Shown: piece by piece, positions 23,305 through 32,283 of the stretch | Layout: every line of letters begins with the position of its first letter | Position numbering within the stretch: the stretch's first letter is position 1 | Assembly (NCBI GenBank): GCA_945860955.1 | Contig: CAMATH010000097.1 | Location: 1 to 32,283 of the forward strand | Length of the DNA: 32,283 nucleotides | Direction of reading: 5' to 3' | From: Planctomicrobium piriforme | Lineage (GTDB): Bacteria > Planctomycetota > Planctomycetia > Planctomycetales > Planctomycetaceae | The notes under the pieces: generated by a model | Seen by the model: only the letters and a program-made list of their open reading frames with translations | Databases searched by the model: none | What the model was told of the DNA's origin: nothing | Program-made: the position numbers and the translations under genes

Positions 23305-24168
23305 ATGACGTTGTCCGTCAGTTCCCCGCCCCCGGCCGCTCCCCCCAGGGAGACCCCGAGCGCGCCGGCGCGTCGTCACGTCAATCAACCCGTGAGCGAG
23401 GATCCTGTGACCTGTAAGGTCGAGATTCAGGACTTGAACTTCTTCTACGGCACCAAGCACGCGCTGAAGAACATCAATCTGTCCATTCCCGTGAACGCGG
23501 TGACAGCGCTGATCGGCCCATCCGGCTGTGGAAAAACCACCCTGTTGCGGTGCCTCAACCGGATGCATGACCTGTACCAGGGGAACCGGTACGAAGGGCG
23601 GATCATCCTGTTGCCGGAGAATCTGAATATCATCGGCTCGGACATCGATCCGATGGAAATGCGGCTGCGGGTGGGAATGGTCTTTCAGAAACCCAATCCG
23701 TTTCCGAAGTCGATTTTTGACAATGTGGCGTTCGGATTGCGGCTCAAGGGGATCACGTCCCGGTCCGAGATCGCGGGCCGGGTGGAAGAGTCGCTGAAAG
23801 CGGCCGCGTTGTGGGATGAGGTCAAGGATCGATTGAAGGAGGGGGCCTACGCCCTCTCGGGGGGTCAGCAACAACGATTGTGTATCGCGCGGGCGTTGGC
23901 ACCCGAACCGGAACTGCTGCTGTTTGATGAGCCGACCTCGGCGCTCGACCCGGCATCAACCTCCCGCATCGAAGATCTGGTGTACCAGCTCAAAGACCGG
24001 CTGACGATTCTCATCGTCACGCACAACATGCAGCAGGCGGCGCGTGTTTCGGACCAGACGGTGTTCTTCTTTCACGGCGAAATCATCGAAGCGAACAAAA
24101 CCTCTACGATCTTCGAACATCCCCGCGAGGAACTGACGGCAAAATATCTGACGGGGCAGTTTGGCTAG
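23305..24168 (+). CDS. pstB: Phosphate ABC transporter ATP-binding protein PstB
   Basis: A 287-residue cytoplasmic ATPase. The ATG at 23305 is preceded by GGA; the frame extends upstream into pstA but the clear start is here. A Pro/Ala-rich extension of about 35 residues precedes the ABC domain, longer than in typical PstB. All ABC motifs are present: Walker [10 protein letters not shown] (71-79), Q-loop Gln128 in FQKPNPFP, signature LSGGQQQR (184-191), Walker B LLLFDEP (204-210) and H-loop His240 in [17 protein letters not shown] is characteristic of PstB. It energises the PstCA channel. No phoU follows within the window, so the operon here seems to end with pstB. Confidence 0.96.
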   Translation: MTLSVSSPPPAAPPRETPSAPARRHVNQPVSEDPVTCKVEIQDLNFFYGTKHALKNINLSIPVNAVTALIGPSGCGKTTLLRCLNRMHDLYQGNRYEGRIILLPENLNIIGSDIDPMEMRLRVGMVFQKPNPFPKSIFDNVAFGLRLKGITSRSEIAGRVEESLKAAALWDEVKDRLKEGAYALSGGQQQRLCIARALAPEPELLLFDEPTSALDPASTSRIEDLVYQLKDRLTILIVTHNMQQAARVSDQTVFFFHGEIIEANKTSTIFEHPREELTAKYLTGQFG

Positions 24169-24504
24169 CGGCGACATAATTCGGCGGCAGAACTTCAATT
24201 TTCGCATCGGGAACTTTTCGGACCGACTTGCGCGGGAAGTCGTTTCGGGTTGGTATCCACCCCCTGTTCGCCGATCGATTGGTCGACCGGAGTGATGTTT
24301 CCTTGTAGGAGTCGGGCTGCCCTCCGCCACTCCCTTGGGGTATTATCCACCGAGCGTGTTCAACGTCTCGCCCGATCGACGCCAGCCTGGAAGCCACCAC
24401 CGACGACCGCTTCCTGACAGGCGCGGTTTGGGGAAAACTCTTGGTTTTCAGCCGCGTGAAGAAAACTTTTCACGCATCCCTTCGTCTCCGCCGGCTCATC
24501 GCGC
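24169..24504. other. Spacer between pstB and the AarF/UbiB-like gene
   Basis: About 336 bases without a gene. It contains a second copy of the CCGCTTCCTGAC-type repeat (24407-24426) and TATTAT at 24341-24346, a possible -10 without a convincing -35. I see no terminator for the pst operon. Confidence 0.5.
24407..24426 (+). repeat. Hairpin repeat, copy 2 (degenerate)
   Basis: CCGCTTCCTGACAGGCGCGG matches the minus-strand reading of 11525-11544 in 19 of 20 positions. The upstream flank (GCCTGGAAGC at 24385-24394) can pair with GCTTC and CAGGC inside the repeat, so a stem-loop is preserved though less perfect than in copy 1. Confidence 0.6.
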
Positions 24505-26172
24505 ATGGCTTTGTCTCCGATCCGATTCTTTCGCAACCTCGGGCGGACGCGCGAAATCGTCTCCGTATTGCTCAACCATGGCTTTGGTGACCTCGTTTAT
24601 CGTCTCCGCCTGATGCAATACCTGCTGTGGTGGCGGCGGGTCGTCTTACGCCGTCCCGACCCAGCCCCCCCGCTGACACTGCCCGAACGGATGCGGTTGG
24701 TTCTTGAAGAACTCGGTCCGACGTTCATCAAGTTTGGCCAGGTGATCAGCACCCGACCCGACTTGGTTCCCAGTCGGGTGATTGACGAACTCGAAAAACT
24801 CCAGGATCACGTCCCTCCGTTTCCCGCCACCCAAGCGGTGCAGATCCTGCAGGCGGAACTGGGAGGTCCGGTTGGGAAATTGTTCGCGGAGTTTGACCGC
24901 ACACCGATCGCCGCGGGATCTCTGGGGCAGGTGCATCGCGCAGTGCGTCATGATGGAACGGTTGTCGCTGTCAAGATCCGCCGTCCGAACGCGGTCCGCG
25001 ATGTCGAACGCGATTTGTCGCTGATGCAGGAACTGGCGCAGATGATTGAGACACACGTCCCTGAAGCCGAGGCGTTTGACCCGGTCGGTCTAGTCAATCA
25101 GTTCTCGCGATCGATCCGTCGCGAATTGAATTTCGCGCGGGAAGGTCGGACGATCGATGAATTTCGCCGGCTCTTTCGCAATGACGCCACGCTGGCGTTG
25201 CCCAAAGTTTATTGGGACCAGACGGGGGAATCGGTCCTCACGATGGATTTCTTCGAAGGGTTGAAGATCAATGACTGCGCCGGGTTAATCCAAGCGGGGT
25301 ACGAGCCGGCCGAGATTGCCGCCAATGGCGCGCGGATCTTTATGAAGATGGCATTCGAGTTCGGTCTGTTTCACGGAGACCCGCACCCCGGCAACATGAA
25401 GATCCTGTCGGGAGGGGTGGTCGGGCTGATCGACTTTGGAATGGTGGGGCGACTTGAAGAAGAGAAACGGGAACAGATTGTCGATCTACTGATCGCAGTG
25501 GCGCAGGGGGATCCGAAATTGTGCGTGACCCAGATCGTGGTGATTGGCAAACCGTTTCGGCCGATCGACCGGGCACTGCTGATCGCCGACGTGCGGGATT
25601 TCACCGAGTCTTATTATGGTATGCCACTGGAGCGAATTCACGTCGGCAACCTGCTGACAGATTTTGTCTCAGTCCTCGCGGGGCACGGCATCCGCTATCC
25701 CGCCGACCTGATGCTGTTGATTCGCGCGATCGTAACTCTGGAAGGTGTGGGACGCGAACTCGATCCCGAATTCAACCTCGCACAGCACCTGAAACCGATC
25801 GCGGAAAAACTGGTGCGAGACCGCTACAACCCCAAACGAGTCGCGACGAAAGTTCTGGGGGACGCGCAGGCGATGTTCGACGTGCTGCACGATCTCCCCG
25901 CACATATTGGCAAGACGCTGCAAAAGCTCAGTCAGGATGATCTCCGGATCCAATTGGAGCATCGCCATCTCGATCACCTGATCACCGAACTCGACCGTTC
26001 GAGCAATCGGCTGGTGACCGGCATGGTGATGTCGGCCTTGATCGTGGCATCGGCGCTGGTGTTGCGTACGTCCGGCCCGGCCTCCTGGTGGATTGGTGCG
26101 GCGGCATTCGTTTTGTCGAGCCTGCTGGGGATTTGGCTGATTTTAGGCATTTTTCGTAGCGGTCGATTGTAG
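24505..26172 (+). CDS. AarF/UbiB (ABC1)-type atypical kinase
   Basis: A 555-residue member of the ABC1/ADCK/UbiB family. Diagnostic motifs are present: the KxGQ motif in IKFGQVISTRPDLVP (75-89), the Ala-rich nucleotide loop AAGSLGQVHRA (136-146) that replaces the Gly-rich loop, the lysine VAVKIRRP (Lys157), the catalytic region LFHGDPHPGNM (288-298) and the metal-binding LIDFGMVG (308-315). The C-terminus has two hydrophobic segments (about 505-550), as in membrane-associated UbiB. UbiB-type proteins support ubiquinone or other isoprenoid lipid metabolism through ATP hydrolysis rather than classical protein phosphorylation. No quinone biosynthesis gene is adjacent, so the lipid partner is unknown. 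It is a single plus-strand gene that converges with the M41 peptidase gene. Confidence 0.92.
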   Translation: MALSPIRFFRNLGRTREIVSVLLNHGFGDLVYRLRLMQYLLWWRRVVLRRPDPAPPLTLPERMRLVLEELGPTFIKFGQVISTRPDLVPSRVIDELEKLQDHVPPFPATQAVQILQAELGGPVGKLFAEFDRTPIAAGSLGQVHRAVRHDGTVVAVKIRRPNAVRDVERDLSLMQELAQMIETHVPEAEAFDPVGLVNQFSRSIRRELNFAREGRTIDEFRRLFRNDATLALPKVYWDQTGESVLTMDFFEGLKINDCAGLIQAGYEPAEIAANGARIFMKMAFEFGLFHGDPHPGNMKILSGGVVGLIDFGMVGRLEEEKREQIVDLLIAVAQGDPKLCVTQIVVIGKPFRPIDRALLIADVRDFTESYYGMPLERIHVGNLLTDFVSVLAGHGIRYPADLMLLIRAIVTLEGVGRELDPEFNLAQHLKPIAEKLVRDRYNPKRVATKVLGDAQAMFDVLHDLPAHIGKTLQKLSQDDLRIQLEHRHLDHLITELDRSSNRLVTGMVMSALIVASALVLRTSGPASWWIGAAAFVLSSLLGIWLILGIFRSGRL

Positions 26173-26273
26173 GCAGTTTCAGGCTGGCGCACTGAACACG
26201 TGTTTGGTGTGTTCAAAGCGATGATCTCGAGAACTCTCCACTCGGAAAACATTGCCTGGGCCACACAACTACG

Positions 26274-26753
26274 TCATCCCATCCAATCGCGATAGATCTC
26301 GCGCACTTCATCTCCTTCGAGCGTTTCGTGCGCCAGCAGGTTGTCGACGATCGCCGCCAGGGCGGCCCAGTGTTCATCACGGTGCAGCAGGCGGTAGAGC
26401 TTGAGGGAGACTTCTTCGAGGTACGCCAGGCGTTGTCGTTCGTCGGGAAGGAAGGTGCCGGCTGACTCCCAGGCGGCGGCCCAATCCTGAGCCCATTCGG
26501 CGACCATTCCGGGGTGGTAGGGGTTGCCAGTGTGGATCATCTCGGCGACCGGGCCGGCAAGGGAGACGAGGATCGATTTTTCGTGAAACTCCCGCTCGGA
26601 GAAACGGCTCCGTTTCCAGGCGACCTGGGTATCGCCGTGGCGTTCCGGACCATCGTCCCAGTCGGGGTCAATAGTGACCGAACGGACACGAGCCCCAACG
26701 TAGAGCGCGAGGAAGGCGTGCCCGGCTTCGTGGTATGCGGAGATCTCGGACAT
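26274..26753 (-). CDS. Stand-alone FtsH-type (M41) zinc peptidase domain protein
   Basis: A 159-residue soluble protein. The ATG at 26753 gives MSEISAYHEAGHAFLALYVG, placing the zinc motif HEAGH at residues 8-12; an upstream frame extension adds 12 residues without family features. SILVSLAGPVAEMIHTG resembles the helix after the active site in FtsH (LAGRAAE), and the following acidic helix (MVAEWAQDWAAAWESAG) could supply the third metal ligand. The AAA+ module and membrane segments of FtsH are absent, so the protein could not unfold substrates on its own. It may act on small or unfolded substrates or bind metal for another purpose. The C-terminal helix ends EGDEVREIYRDWMG. It is a solitary minus-strand gene. 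Confidence 0.75.
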   Translation of the reverse strand: MSEISAYHEAGHAFLALYVGARVRSVTIDPDWDDGPERHGDTQVAWKRSRFSEREFHEKSILVSLAGPVAEMIHTGNPYHPGMVAEWAQDWAAAWESAGTFLPDERQRLAYLEEVSLKLYRLLHRDEHWAALAAIVDNLLAHETLEGDEVREIYRDWMG

Positions 26754-26860
26754 GGGATGAATTCGAATGCGAGAATTATGAGGCCACACTGTAGTCAGGA
26801 GTGTCCCAGGAAACCTAGAGGTGACGGGTTAAGGGTGGGGTTATGCAATCCCCCAGCGAC

Positions 26861-26889
26861 TTGACATCCGAAATTCCCCCCGATATTCT
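26861..26889 (+). promoter_or_regulatory. Predicted sigma-70 promoter of nusA-infB-rbfA
   Basis: A perfect TTGACA (26861-26866), a 17-base spacer and TATTCT (26884-26889, 4/6) form a good housekeeping promoter. Transcription would start near 26896 and leave a leader of about 320 bases before nusA. It also lies just upstream of the divergent M41 peptidase gene but points away from it. Confidence 0.5.
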
Positions 26890-27134
26890 CTGTGAGAGTA
26901 GCGATAGGTTGGCGTTTGTCCGCACAGCGGGTGCGGCCAGCGCGAGAATTGCCGGGAATTCTGATGTTCAGGATTGCTGGCACGGTCAGGGTCCGCCAGA
27001 GCGCGGGACCGGCACACCGAGGACGACCATATGTAGTCGAGATTGAACGGCCTGCGGGCCGCCCAAATCTGGTCGCCAGCGACAGGTGGGAGTACGGAAT
27101 TTTCCGAATCCCACGTGCTGGCCAGGCGATCTCT

Positions 27135-27186
27135 GGCGGAGAGTCGGCGAATTGAACGAGAGAGCCCGACTCCCGCCATTTTTATT
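27135..27186 (+). terminator. Terminator-like hairpin (possible attenuator) before nusA
   Basis: GGCGGaGAGTCGG (27135-27147, lower-case a bulged) pairs with CCGACTCCCGCC (27166-27177) to give a 12-bp GC-rich stem with one bulge and an 18-base loop. It is followed by ATTTTTATT (27178-27186), a U-rich tract. It ends about 31 bases before the nusA start codon and just before the ribosome-binding site. The structure fits a rho-independent terminator within the leader, so it may attenuate the operon. Regulation by NusA or another factor is inferred. Confidence 0.55.
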
Positions 27187-27217
27187 GGCGCGAGCCGGCG
27201 AAGTAGAAGGATTGATC

Positions 27218-28636
27218 ATGAACGACGGTGAGGTGCTGCGCACAGTCGATGCTATCCATCGCGATAAGAACATCGACAAAGAGATCGTGTTCGAAGTACT
27301 CGAGCAGGCGATCCTGTCGGCCGCGCGCAAGCACTATGGCGAAGAGATTCCCCTGGAATCCAAAATCGACCGGGCCAGTGGCCACACCACCGTATTCAAA
27401 GAAGGTGCTCCGATCGATTCGGAGCAATTGGGAGAGATTCTCGGGCGGATTTCCGCGCAAAGCGCCAAACAGGTGATGATCCAGAAGATCCGCGAAGCGG
27501 AACGGGACGCGCTGTTTGACGAATTTCAGTCCCAGCGCGGCTCGCTGGTCAACGGCACCATCACGCGGTTCGAAGGCTCGACCGCCACTGTCAATCTGGG
27601 CAAGGTTGAGGGGATTCTGCCGAAGAGCGAACAGATTCCGGGCGAATCGTTCCGCGTCAGCGAGCGGGTTCGCGCTGTGGTTCTCGAAGTTCGCAAATCG
27701 GGTGCCCGTGTTCGCATCGTCCTGTCACGCGTTCATCCCGACTTGGTCCGTCGACTGTTCGAGATTGAAATTCCCGAGATCAATGAACGGGTGATCGAAA
27801 TCCGTTCACTCGCTCGTGAAGCGGGTTATCGCTCCAAGGTCGCCGTCTCGTGTATTGATCAGAAGATCGACGCGGTCGGGGCGTGCGTCGGGGTGCGGGG
27901 TTCGCGCATCAAGAACATTGTCGAAGAGTTGGCGGGGGAACGAATCGACATCGTGCGGTGGAACGATTCCCTGCAGGTTCTCGTTCCGAACGCTCTCCAG
28001 CCAGCCGAAGTTGAAGAAGTGATTCTCTGCCCGATGCTCGGGCGTGTGATCGTGTTGGTGAAGGACGATCAACTGTCTTTGGCGATTGGTAAACGTGGCC
28101 AGAACGTTCGGCTCGCCTCCAAGCTGGTGGGCTGGGACATTGACATCATGACCCGCGAAGAGCTGAACGAAAAGCTCGACAAATCGCTCGAAGCGTTTGG
28201 CGCGATTCCGAACGCTCCGCCCGAACTCGCGGAAAATCTGATCGAGCAAGGGTTCTTCACCTACGACGATCTGTCGGTGATCGAGCTGGACCAGTTGGCC
28301 GAGCTTTCGGGATTGCCAGAAGAGGATTGCCAGCCGATTGTTGATTTCGCCGAGATCGAATCGGAACGGCTGGAGCGAGAACAGGCGGATCAGAAGGCGT
28401 CGGGACAGACGCCTCCTCGGTCGGCGGCCCGCACTCCTGGTAGTAAGGGGGCGGTTGCCGAGGTGGAAGAAGCGGAGTCGGTCGAGACGGGATCCGCTGA
28501 AGCGGGTGCCGTCGAGGCGGAGTTGCCGGTTGAGGCGGAAGCCGCTCCGGTGGCGGAAGAGGTGTCTGAGGAAGCGGAGGCCCCCCCGGTGGAAGCCGGG
28601 TCGGAAGCGGAGGGGGAAGAATCGGCCAGTCACTGA
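27218..28636 (+). CDS. nusA: Transcription termination/antitermination factor NusA
   Basis: A 472-residue NusA. The ATG at 27218 has GAAGG upstream and begins [20 protein letters not shown], the expected polymerase-binding N-terminal domain (1-105, with [20 protein letters not shown]). Then come an S1 domain (about 108-180, [20 protein letters not shown]), KH1 (about 205-270, [20 protein letters not shown]) and KH2 (about 275-325, [20 protein letters not shown]). A helical C-terminal domain (about 330-385, [20 protein letters not shown]) is the acidic-repeat type known from other bacteria. The last 80 residues are a low-complexity Ala/Glu/Val tail. NusA binds RNA polymerase and nascent RNA to promote pausing, termination or antitermination. 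It heads an operon with infB (153-base gap) and rbfA. Confidence 0.96.
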   Translation: MNDGEVLRTVDAIHRDKNIDKEIVFEVLEQAILSAARKHYGEEIPLESKIDRASGHTTVFKEGAPIDSEQLGEILGRISAQSAKQVMIQKIREAERDALFDEFQSQRGSLVNGTITRFEGSTATVNLGKVEGILPKSEQIPGESFRVSERVRAVVLEVRKSGARVRIVLSRVHPDLVRRLFEIEIPEINERVIEIRSLAREAGYRSKVAVSCIDQKIDAVGACVGVRGSRIKNIVEELAGERIDIVRWNDSLQVLVPNALQPAEVEEVILCPMLGRVIVLVKDDQLSLAIGKRGQNVRLASKLVGWDIDIMTREELNEKLDKSLEAFGAIPNAPPELAENLIEQGFFTYDDLSVIELDQLAELSGLPEEDCQPIVDFAEIESERLEREQADQKASGQTPPRSAARTPGSKGAVAEVEEAESVETGSAEAGAVEAELPVEAEAAPVAEEVSEEAEAPPVEAGSEAEGEESASH

Positions 28637-28789
28637 ATGCAGGCGGATGAAGCCCCTTGATCCGTGTTTCTGGGATCGGGTTGAGGGGGTCGGCGGAACC
28701 AGGAACGAACGACGCAACGCACGATTCAGATGCTAGGCTGGCCAAGGGAGAAAACCCCGGCTGCCCGAGACGCCCCACTCCACGGAGAT

Positions 28790-31700
28790 ATGCTGTTGAA
28801 GATTCGGATTTTCACGCTCGCCAAAGAGCTGCAGTTGGACAGCAAAGTCCTCATTGGGTATTGCCAGAAAGTTGGCATTCACCTGAAGGACTCGCCGCTG
28901 GCGAGCATATCCGAAGAGGAGAAGGTTCGGGTTCTCGACTTCATGCGGACGCAGGGAGGCGAAGGCTCTGAAGTCTCGCGTCCCGCCACCGCTCCCCCAC
29001 CGACCCGGGAGGCAACCCGCCCGACGGGGACAAAAGTCCCGACGTTGCGCCCCACGGCACGGGCGGCGACCGATCGCGACGCGGAAATTGAAGCAAAGGG
29101 ACAGGCGGCGGTTGAAGCCCCCCCCGTTCCGGCCCCGACGGTGTCAGCACAAGGTGTCGCTGCTCCGACAGCGACACCGCGACCTGTGGAATCCAAGCCT
29201 TCCGAGCCGCGTGCGAAGCCGGCCGAGCCGACGGCGATTCCGACCCCCGCGCCGCGGGGACCGAGTCCGTTGCGAGCTCATCGCGAGGCGGCCGTACCGA
29301 CCGAGCGTGGTGCCGGGTCATCTGCCGGCTCGGCGGGAACGTCGGCTCCGGGCAAGAAGGAGTCGTCGGCGAAAGGGGCTCCAGACTCCCCCGTGCGACC
29401 AGCACCGGCGAAACCGTCCGATGTGCCGGTGCGTCCGTCGAAGGTGGTCGTTTCGGGAAAGCCCCCCGTCCTCCGCGCCCCCCCCAAGCCAGCCCCCGCC
29501 GTGGACTCTACGGCCAAAGGAACTGTCGCTCGACAGGAAAACGAGCCGACGGCGGCGACAACGCATCAGACGACCCCCGACGTTTCGACCGTTGGTGCTG
29601 GTCCCGAAGCTGTAACCACCGGGGTCGCGGCTACGGTGGCACCTGAAGCCACTGTGGAAACTCGTGACGAACCGAATGTCGAGGGGGAATCGCCCGTCCA
29701 TCAGGAGTCGACAGATGCGACGACGACCGAGTCCGCTGAGGAAGTAACGGAAGCGGGCGACCAGTCCGATGGGGAAACCAGTTCGGATTCGACCGCCGAA
29801 AGTTCGGGGTCCGAAGGAACCGCTGGCGAGGGATTTGGTGGCGACAGTTCGACCGCTGAAAAGGGGGCGGTCGCTCCCATGCGGCGGGAAGATTACATCC
29901 ATGCATCGGGGGCGTCGCGTCGCGAGATGGTGGCGATTGGCGCTGTCTCCCGGCTGGCCCCAGAAGGGAAAAAGCCCAAGCAGCGTCCGACGTTGACGTT
30001 GCCCAAGCTGGCGGCCCCCCCGCCGGCCCCCAAGGCTGCCGCGAGTACGACCGCAGGCTCCTCGGGTCCCGCGCAGAAGCCGGAGATGCGGATTTCTCGC
30101 GACATGCTCGAGAAAACCCCGCTGCACGAGCATATTAAGGCGCATAACCAGGATAAGAAGAAGAAAGGGGACGACGGTCCCGAAGACTTTTCGGACGATG
30201 CGAAGAAAGGCCCCAGCCGAGGGGCGTCGCGTCCCATGGTGGGGGCGGCCACTCCCGTCGCCGACCGCAAAACACGGGCTCCCAAGCGGGGTCGTGCTCG
30301 GGATATGGAAGAAGAGGCGGCCGGTTCGCGGATGCGGCACCATCGGCCGCGCCCGATGCGCCGTGGTCAGAAAGTCGAACTCAAGAGTTCCGCCGAGATC
30401 GAGTTCCCGATCACGATTCGTGGTTTGTCGGAAGCGATGGGACGGCGTGCCAATGAACTCATCGGAATTCTGATGAAGAAAGGGCAGATGCTGACCATCA
30501 ACTCCTACCTCGACGAAGAGCAGGCGTTGGAGTTGGCGCTCGACTGTGGCGTCGATCTGCACATCGCCCGAGAAAAAGACGTGGAAGAGGAACTCGAGGA
30601 ATCGGCCTCCGACGAAGGGGACGCGGGAAATCGCATTCCCCGCCCCGCCATCGTCACCATTCTGGGCCACGTCGACCATGGAAAGACGACCCTGCTCGAC
30701 AAGATCCGGTCGGCGAATGTCGCCGCTGGCGAGTTTGGTGGGATCACGCAGCACATCGCGGCGTACCAGGTCGAACATAACGGTAATAAGATCACGTTCC
30801 TCGACACCCCCGGTCACGCGGCGTTCGCCGAGATGCGGGCCCGCGGGGCCAACGTCACCGACATCGCCATTCTGGTGGTGGCCGCGAACGACGGGGTGAT
30901 GCCGCAGACGATCGAGGCGCTGAACCACGCCCGGGCGGCGAATGTGCCGATCATTGTGGCGATGAACAAAGTCGACCTTCCCGATCGCAACGAACAGCGC
31001 GTGTTGCAGGATCTGGCGGCTCAAAACCTGCTGGCGGCGGAATGGGGTGGCGATACCGAAGTGGTTCGTACCTCGGGGTCGACGGGCGAGGGAATTGAAA
31101 ATCTGCTCGAAACGATTCAAACGATCGCCGAGCTGAATGAATTCTCGGGCAACCCGGACCGCCAGGGTCAGGGTGTCTGCCTCGAAGCGTTCCGTGATGA
31201 AGGTCGCGGCGTTCTGGTGTGGCTCGTGGTGCAGGATGGAACCCTCAAGAAGGGGGACGTCATCCTGTGCGGCGAAGCGCATGGCCGCATCCGGGCGATG
31301 TACGACGACAAAGACCGCGAGGTGGAAACCGCCGGTCCGTCGACACCGGTCAAAGTCGCCGGCCTGGACTTGGTTCCCGGCGCGGGTGACAAGTTCTACA
31401 CATTGACCGATATCGACGAAGCGCGGCAAATCGCCGAGCTGCGTCAACAGCGCGGCCGCGTCGAGCAGCTCGCCCAGAAGGGGCGGGTTCGGACCCTGCA
31501 GGAGATTCTCAGTCAGGCCGAGACGGGCGAGGTTCAAGACCTGCCGGTCATTATCAAGGCCGACACGCCCGGATCACTCGAAGCGATTCGCAGCGAGATC
31601 CTGAAGTTCCAGCACCCGGAAGTGCGGGTGAACATTCTTCACGACGGCGTGGGTGGCGTGAACGAAAGCGACATCTACCTGGCGAGCGCGTCGGGTGCGA

Positions 31701-32146
31701 TTGTGCTGGCGTTTCACGTTGTCGCCGAGGATCGGGCCGAGGCGCTCGCGGAGCGCGAAGGGGTCGAGATCCGGCAGTACAACATCATTTACGAAGTCAC
31801 GGACGACATCAAAAAGGCGATGGAAGGCTTGCTCAAGCCGTCGATCGTCCAGTCGCGCACCGGACGGGCGATTGTGTTGCAGACGTTCGACGTCAGCCGG
31901 TTTGGAAGGGTGGCAGGTTGCCGCGTGCTCAACGGCCAGATCGAGCGGTCGAATCTGATTCGCATCATTCGCGACCAGCGGATTTTGAACGAGTACAAGA
32001 TCGCGTCGCTGAAGCGTGGCAAGGACGACGCTCGCGAAGTTCGCGAGGGTCTGGAGTGCGGCATCCGGCTGGATGGCTTCGACGACGTGAAAGAGGGGGA
32101 CATCTTCGAGGCGATCAAGATCGAGGAGGTCAAACGGACCCTGTGA
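28790..32146 (+). CDS. infB: Translation initiation factor IF-2 with expanded N-terminal region
   Basis: A protein of about 1118 residues from the ATG at 28790. GGAG lies only two bases before that ATG, so the TTG at 28796 ([12 protein letters not shown]) may be the true start. An IF2_N module (1-50) is followed by a very long Ala/Pro/Thr/Glu-rich linker (about 60-530). A second IF2_N module (about 538-590, [20 protein letters not shown]) precedes the GTPase domain: G1 GHVDHGKT (626-633), G2 GGIT, G3 DTPGH (672-676), G4 NKVD (726-729). Domains II-IV follow, including AGDKFYTL, the [13 protein letters not shown] segment and a C-terminal fMet-tRNA-binding barrel ([20 protein letters not shown]). 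IF-2 joins initiator tRNA to the 30S subunit and promotes 50S joining. It is longer than the E. coli protein (about 890 residues), mainly through the linker. Confidence 0.96.
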   Translation: MLLKIRIFTLAKELQLDSKVLIGYCQKVGIHLKDSPLASISEEEKVRVLDFMRTQGGEGSEVSRPATAPPPTREATRPTGTKVPTLRPTARAATDRDAEIEAKGQAAVEAPPVPAPTVSAQGVAAPTATPRPVESKPSEPRAKPAEPTAIPTPAPRGPSPLRAHREAAVPTERGAGSSAGSAGTSAPGKKESSAKGAPDSPVRPAPAKPSDVPVRPSKVVVSGKPPVLRAPPKPAPAVDSTAKGTVARQENEPTAATTHQTTPDVSTVGAGPEAVTTGVAATVAPEATVETRDEPNVEGESPVHQESTDATTTESAEEVTEAGDQSDGETSSDSTAESSGSEGTAGEGFGGDSSTAEKGAVAPMRREDYIHASGASRREMVAIGAVSRLAPEGKKPKQRPTLTLPKLAAPPPAPKAAASTTAGSSGPAQKPEMRISRDMLEKTPLHEHIKAHNQDKKKKGDDGPEDFSDDAKKGPSRGASRPMVGAATPVADRKTRAPKRGRARDMEEEAAGSRMRHHRPRPMRRGQKVELKSSAEIEFPITIRGLSEAMGRRANELIGILMKKGQMLTINSYLDEEQALELALDCGVDLHIAREKDVEEELEESASDEGDAGNRIPRPAIVTILGHVDHGKTTLLDKIRSANVAAGEFGGITQHIAAYQVEHNGNKITFLDTPGHAAFAEMRARGANVTDIAILVVAANDGVMPQTIEALNHARAANVPIIVAMNKVDLPDRNEQRVLQDLAAQNLLAAEWGGDTEVVRTSGSTGEGIENLLETIQTIAELNEFSGNPDRQGQGVCLEAFRDEGRGVLVWLVVQDGTLKKGDVILCGEAHGRIRAMYDDKDREVETAGPSTPVKVAGLDLVPGAGDKFYTLTDIDEARQIAELRQQRGRVEQLAQKGRVRTLQEILSQAETGEVQDLPVIIKADTPGSLEAIRSEILKFQHPEVRVNILHDGVGGVNESDIYLASASGAIVLAFHVVAEDRAEALAEREGVEIRQYNIIYEVTDDIKKAMEGLLKPSIVQSRTGRAIVLQTFDVSRFGRVAGCRVLNGQIERSNLIRIIRDQRILNEYKIASLKRGKDDAREVREGLECGIRLDGFDDVKEGDIFEAIKIEEVKRTL

Positions 32147-32220
32147 CGTGGATCGTGTGTGTCGTCCGGGTGAGTCGCCCGGCGATTGGTTCTCTTGTCT
32201 TCCTGTTCTGGTGATCTCGC

Positions 32221-32283
32221 ATGAGTCGACGTACTGCCAAAGTCGCGGAAGCCGTTCGCGAGATCGTCGCCACGACGATCCTG
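32221..32283 (+). CDS. rbfA: Ribosome-binding factor A RbfA, N-terminal fragment (runs off the window)
   Basis: An ATG at 32221 opens 21 codons to the window end, encoding MSRRTAKVAEAVREIVATTI and one further Leu. The S/R-R-T-x-x-V-A-E-x-I/V-R-E pattern is the standard RbfA N-terminus. It follows infB by 74 bases on the same strand, the usual nusA-infB-rbfA order. RbfA is a cold-shock 30S maturation factor. Confidence 0.8.
   Translation, partial: MSRRTAKVAEAVREIVATTIL

Larger units (their letters stand above)
26754..27217 (+). promoter_or_regulatory. Promoter and structured leader of the nusA operon
   Basis: About 464 bases without a convincing gene. The nusA promoter is at 26861-26889. The transcript leader, about 320 bases, contains three hairpins: CGGCC-TGCG-GGCCG (27048-27061), GTGGGA with TCCCAC plus CGGAA with TTCCG (27086-27114), and a terminator-like stem at 27135-27186. 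RimP, which often precedes nusA, is not encoded here. Confidence 0.6.

Noticed and set aside
26193-26215. Hairpin TGAACAC/GTGTTCA between the convergent kinase-like and M41 genes as a bidirectional terminator
   Set aside because: The stem is only 7 bp with a 9-base loop and there is no T tract on either strand.
26896-27217. tRNA or small RNA gene in the nusA leader (as metY precedes nusA in E. coli)
   Set aside because: No cloverleaf-forming arms or terminal CCA-compatible acceptor stem could be identified; only local hairpins are seen.
29318-31537. A very long open frame (739 codons) on the minus strand inside infB
   Set aside because: It lies fully opposite the IF-2 gene, which has all expected GTPase motifs; its translation is Arg/His-rich with no recognisable domain. 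It is a byproduct of GC-rich codon use.

Overview
The window reads as a chromosomal segment of a planctomycete (Planctomycetota), moderately GC-rich. This is inferred from gene content: a BlaI/M56 pair whose sensor carries WD40 repeats, a DUF1571 protein, an M50 peptidase fused to an HlyD-like adaptor, a sigma factor with a long helix-turn-helix-rich front half, and a CRTAC1 (FG-GAP plus ASPIC/UnbV) lipoprotein. I see no rRNA, tRNA, CRISPR array, transposase or phage gene, so it looks like ordinary chromosome with lineage-specific accessory genes.

Layout. Positions 1-4078: the first codons of a possible succinylglutamate desuccinylase/aspartoacylase-like gene (minus), a CheB-CheR fusion that stops inside a PAS domain (minus), and, divergently, an atypical receiver protein and a small conserved-looking protein. 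Positions 4089-7554 (minus): a probable operon blaI - M56/WD40 sensor peptidase - TlpA-like membrane thioredoxin. Positions 8124-9913: a long sigma-70-family factor behind a good promoter and ending at a strong intrinsic terminator. Positions 9981-12734: a multi-pass membrane protein and a secreted DUF1571 protein on the minus strand, separated by a repeat-rich spacer. Positions 12980-16523: a tiny Cys/Gly-rich lipoprotein, a transglutaminase-like protein and, on the opposite strand, the M50-HlyD membrane fusion. Positions 16799-19857: a CRTAC1 lipoprotein followed by an ATP-grasp-like protein. Positions 20284-24168: the phosphate uptake operon pstS-pstC-pstA-pstB, with a candidate Pho box and -10. 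Positions 24505-26753: an AarF/UbiB-type kinase-like protein, facing a stand-alone FtsH-type (M41) peptidase domain. Positions 26861 to the end: the transcription/translation operon nusA-infB-rbfA, with a promoter and a structured leader that ends in a terminator-like hairpin just before nusA.

How it fits together. Pst (periplasmic phosphate binding, permease, ATPase) and nusA-infB-rbfA (elongation/termination, initiation, 30S maturation) are core functions. The more novel material is regulatory and envelope-related: the BlaI/M56-WD40/TlpA unit looks like a membrane signal-proteolysis-derepression circuit joined to extracytoplasmic thiol chemistry, and the M50-HlyD protein sits close to a Cys-rich secreted peptide and a transglutaminase-like enzyme. 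The observations most worth checking are the nusA leader hairpin, the two copies of a CCGCTTCCTGAC-type repeat, the sigma factor architecture, the M56-WD40 operon and the M50-HlyD/Cys-rich neighbourhood.
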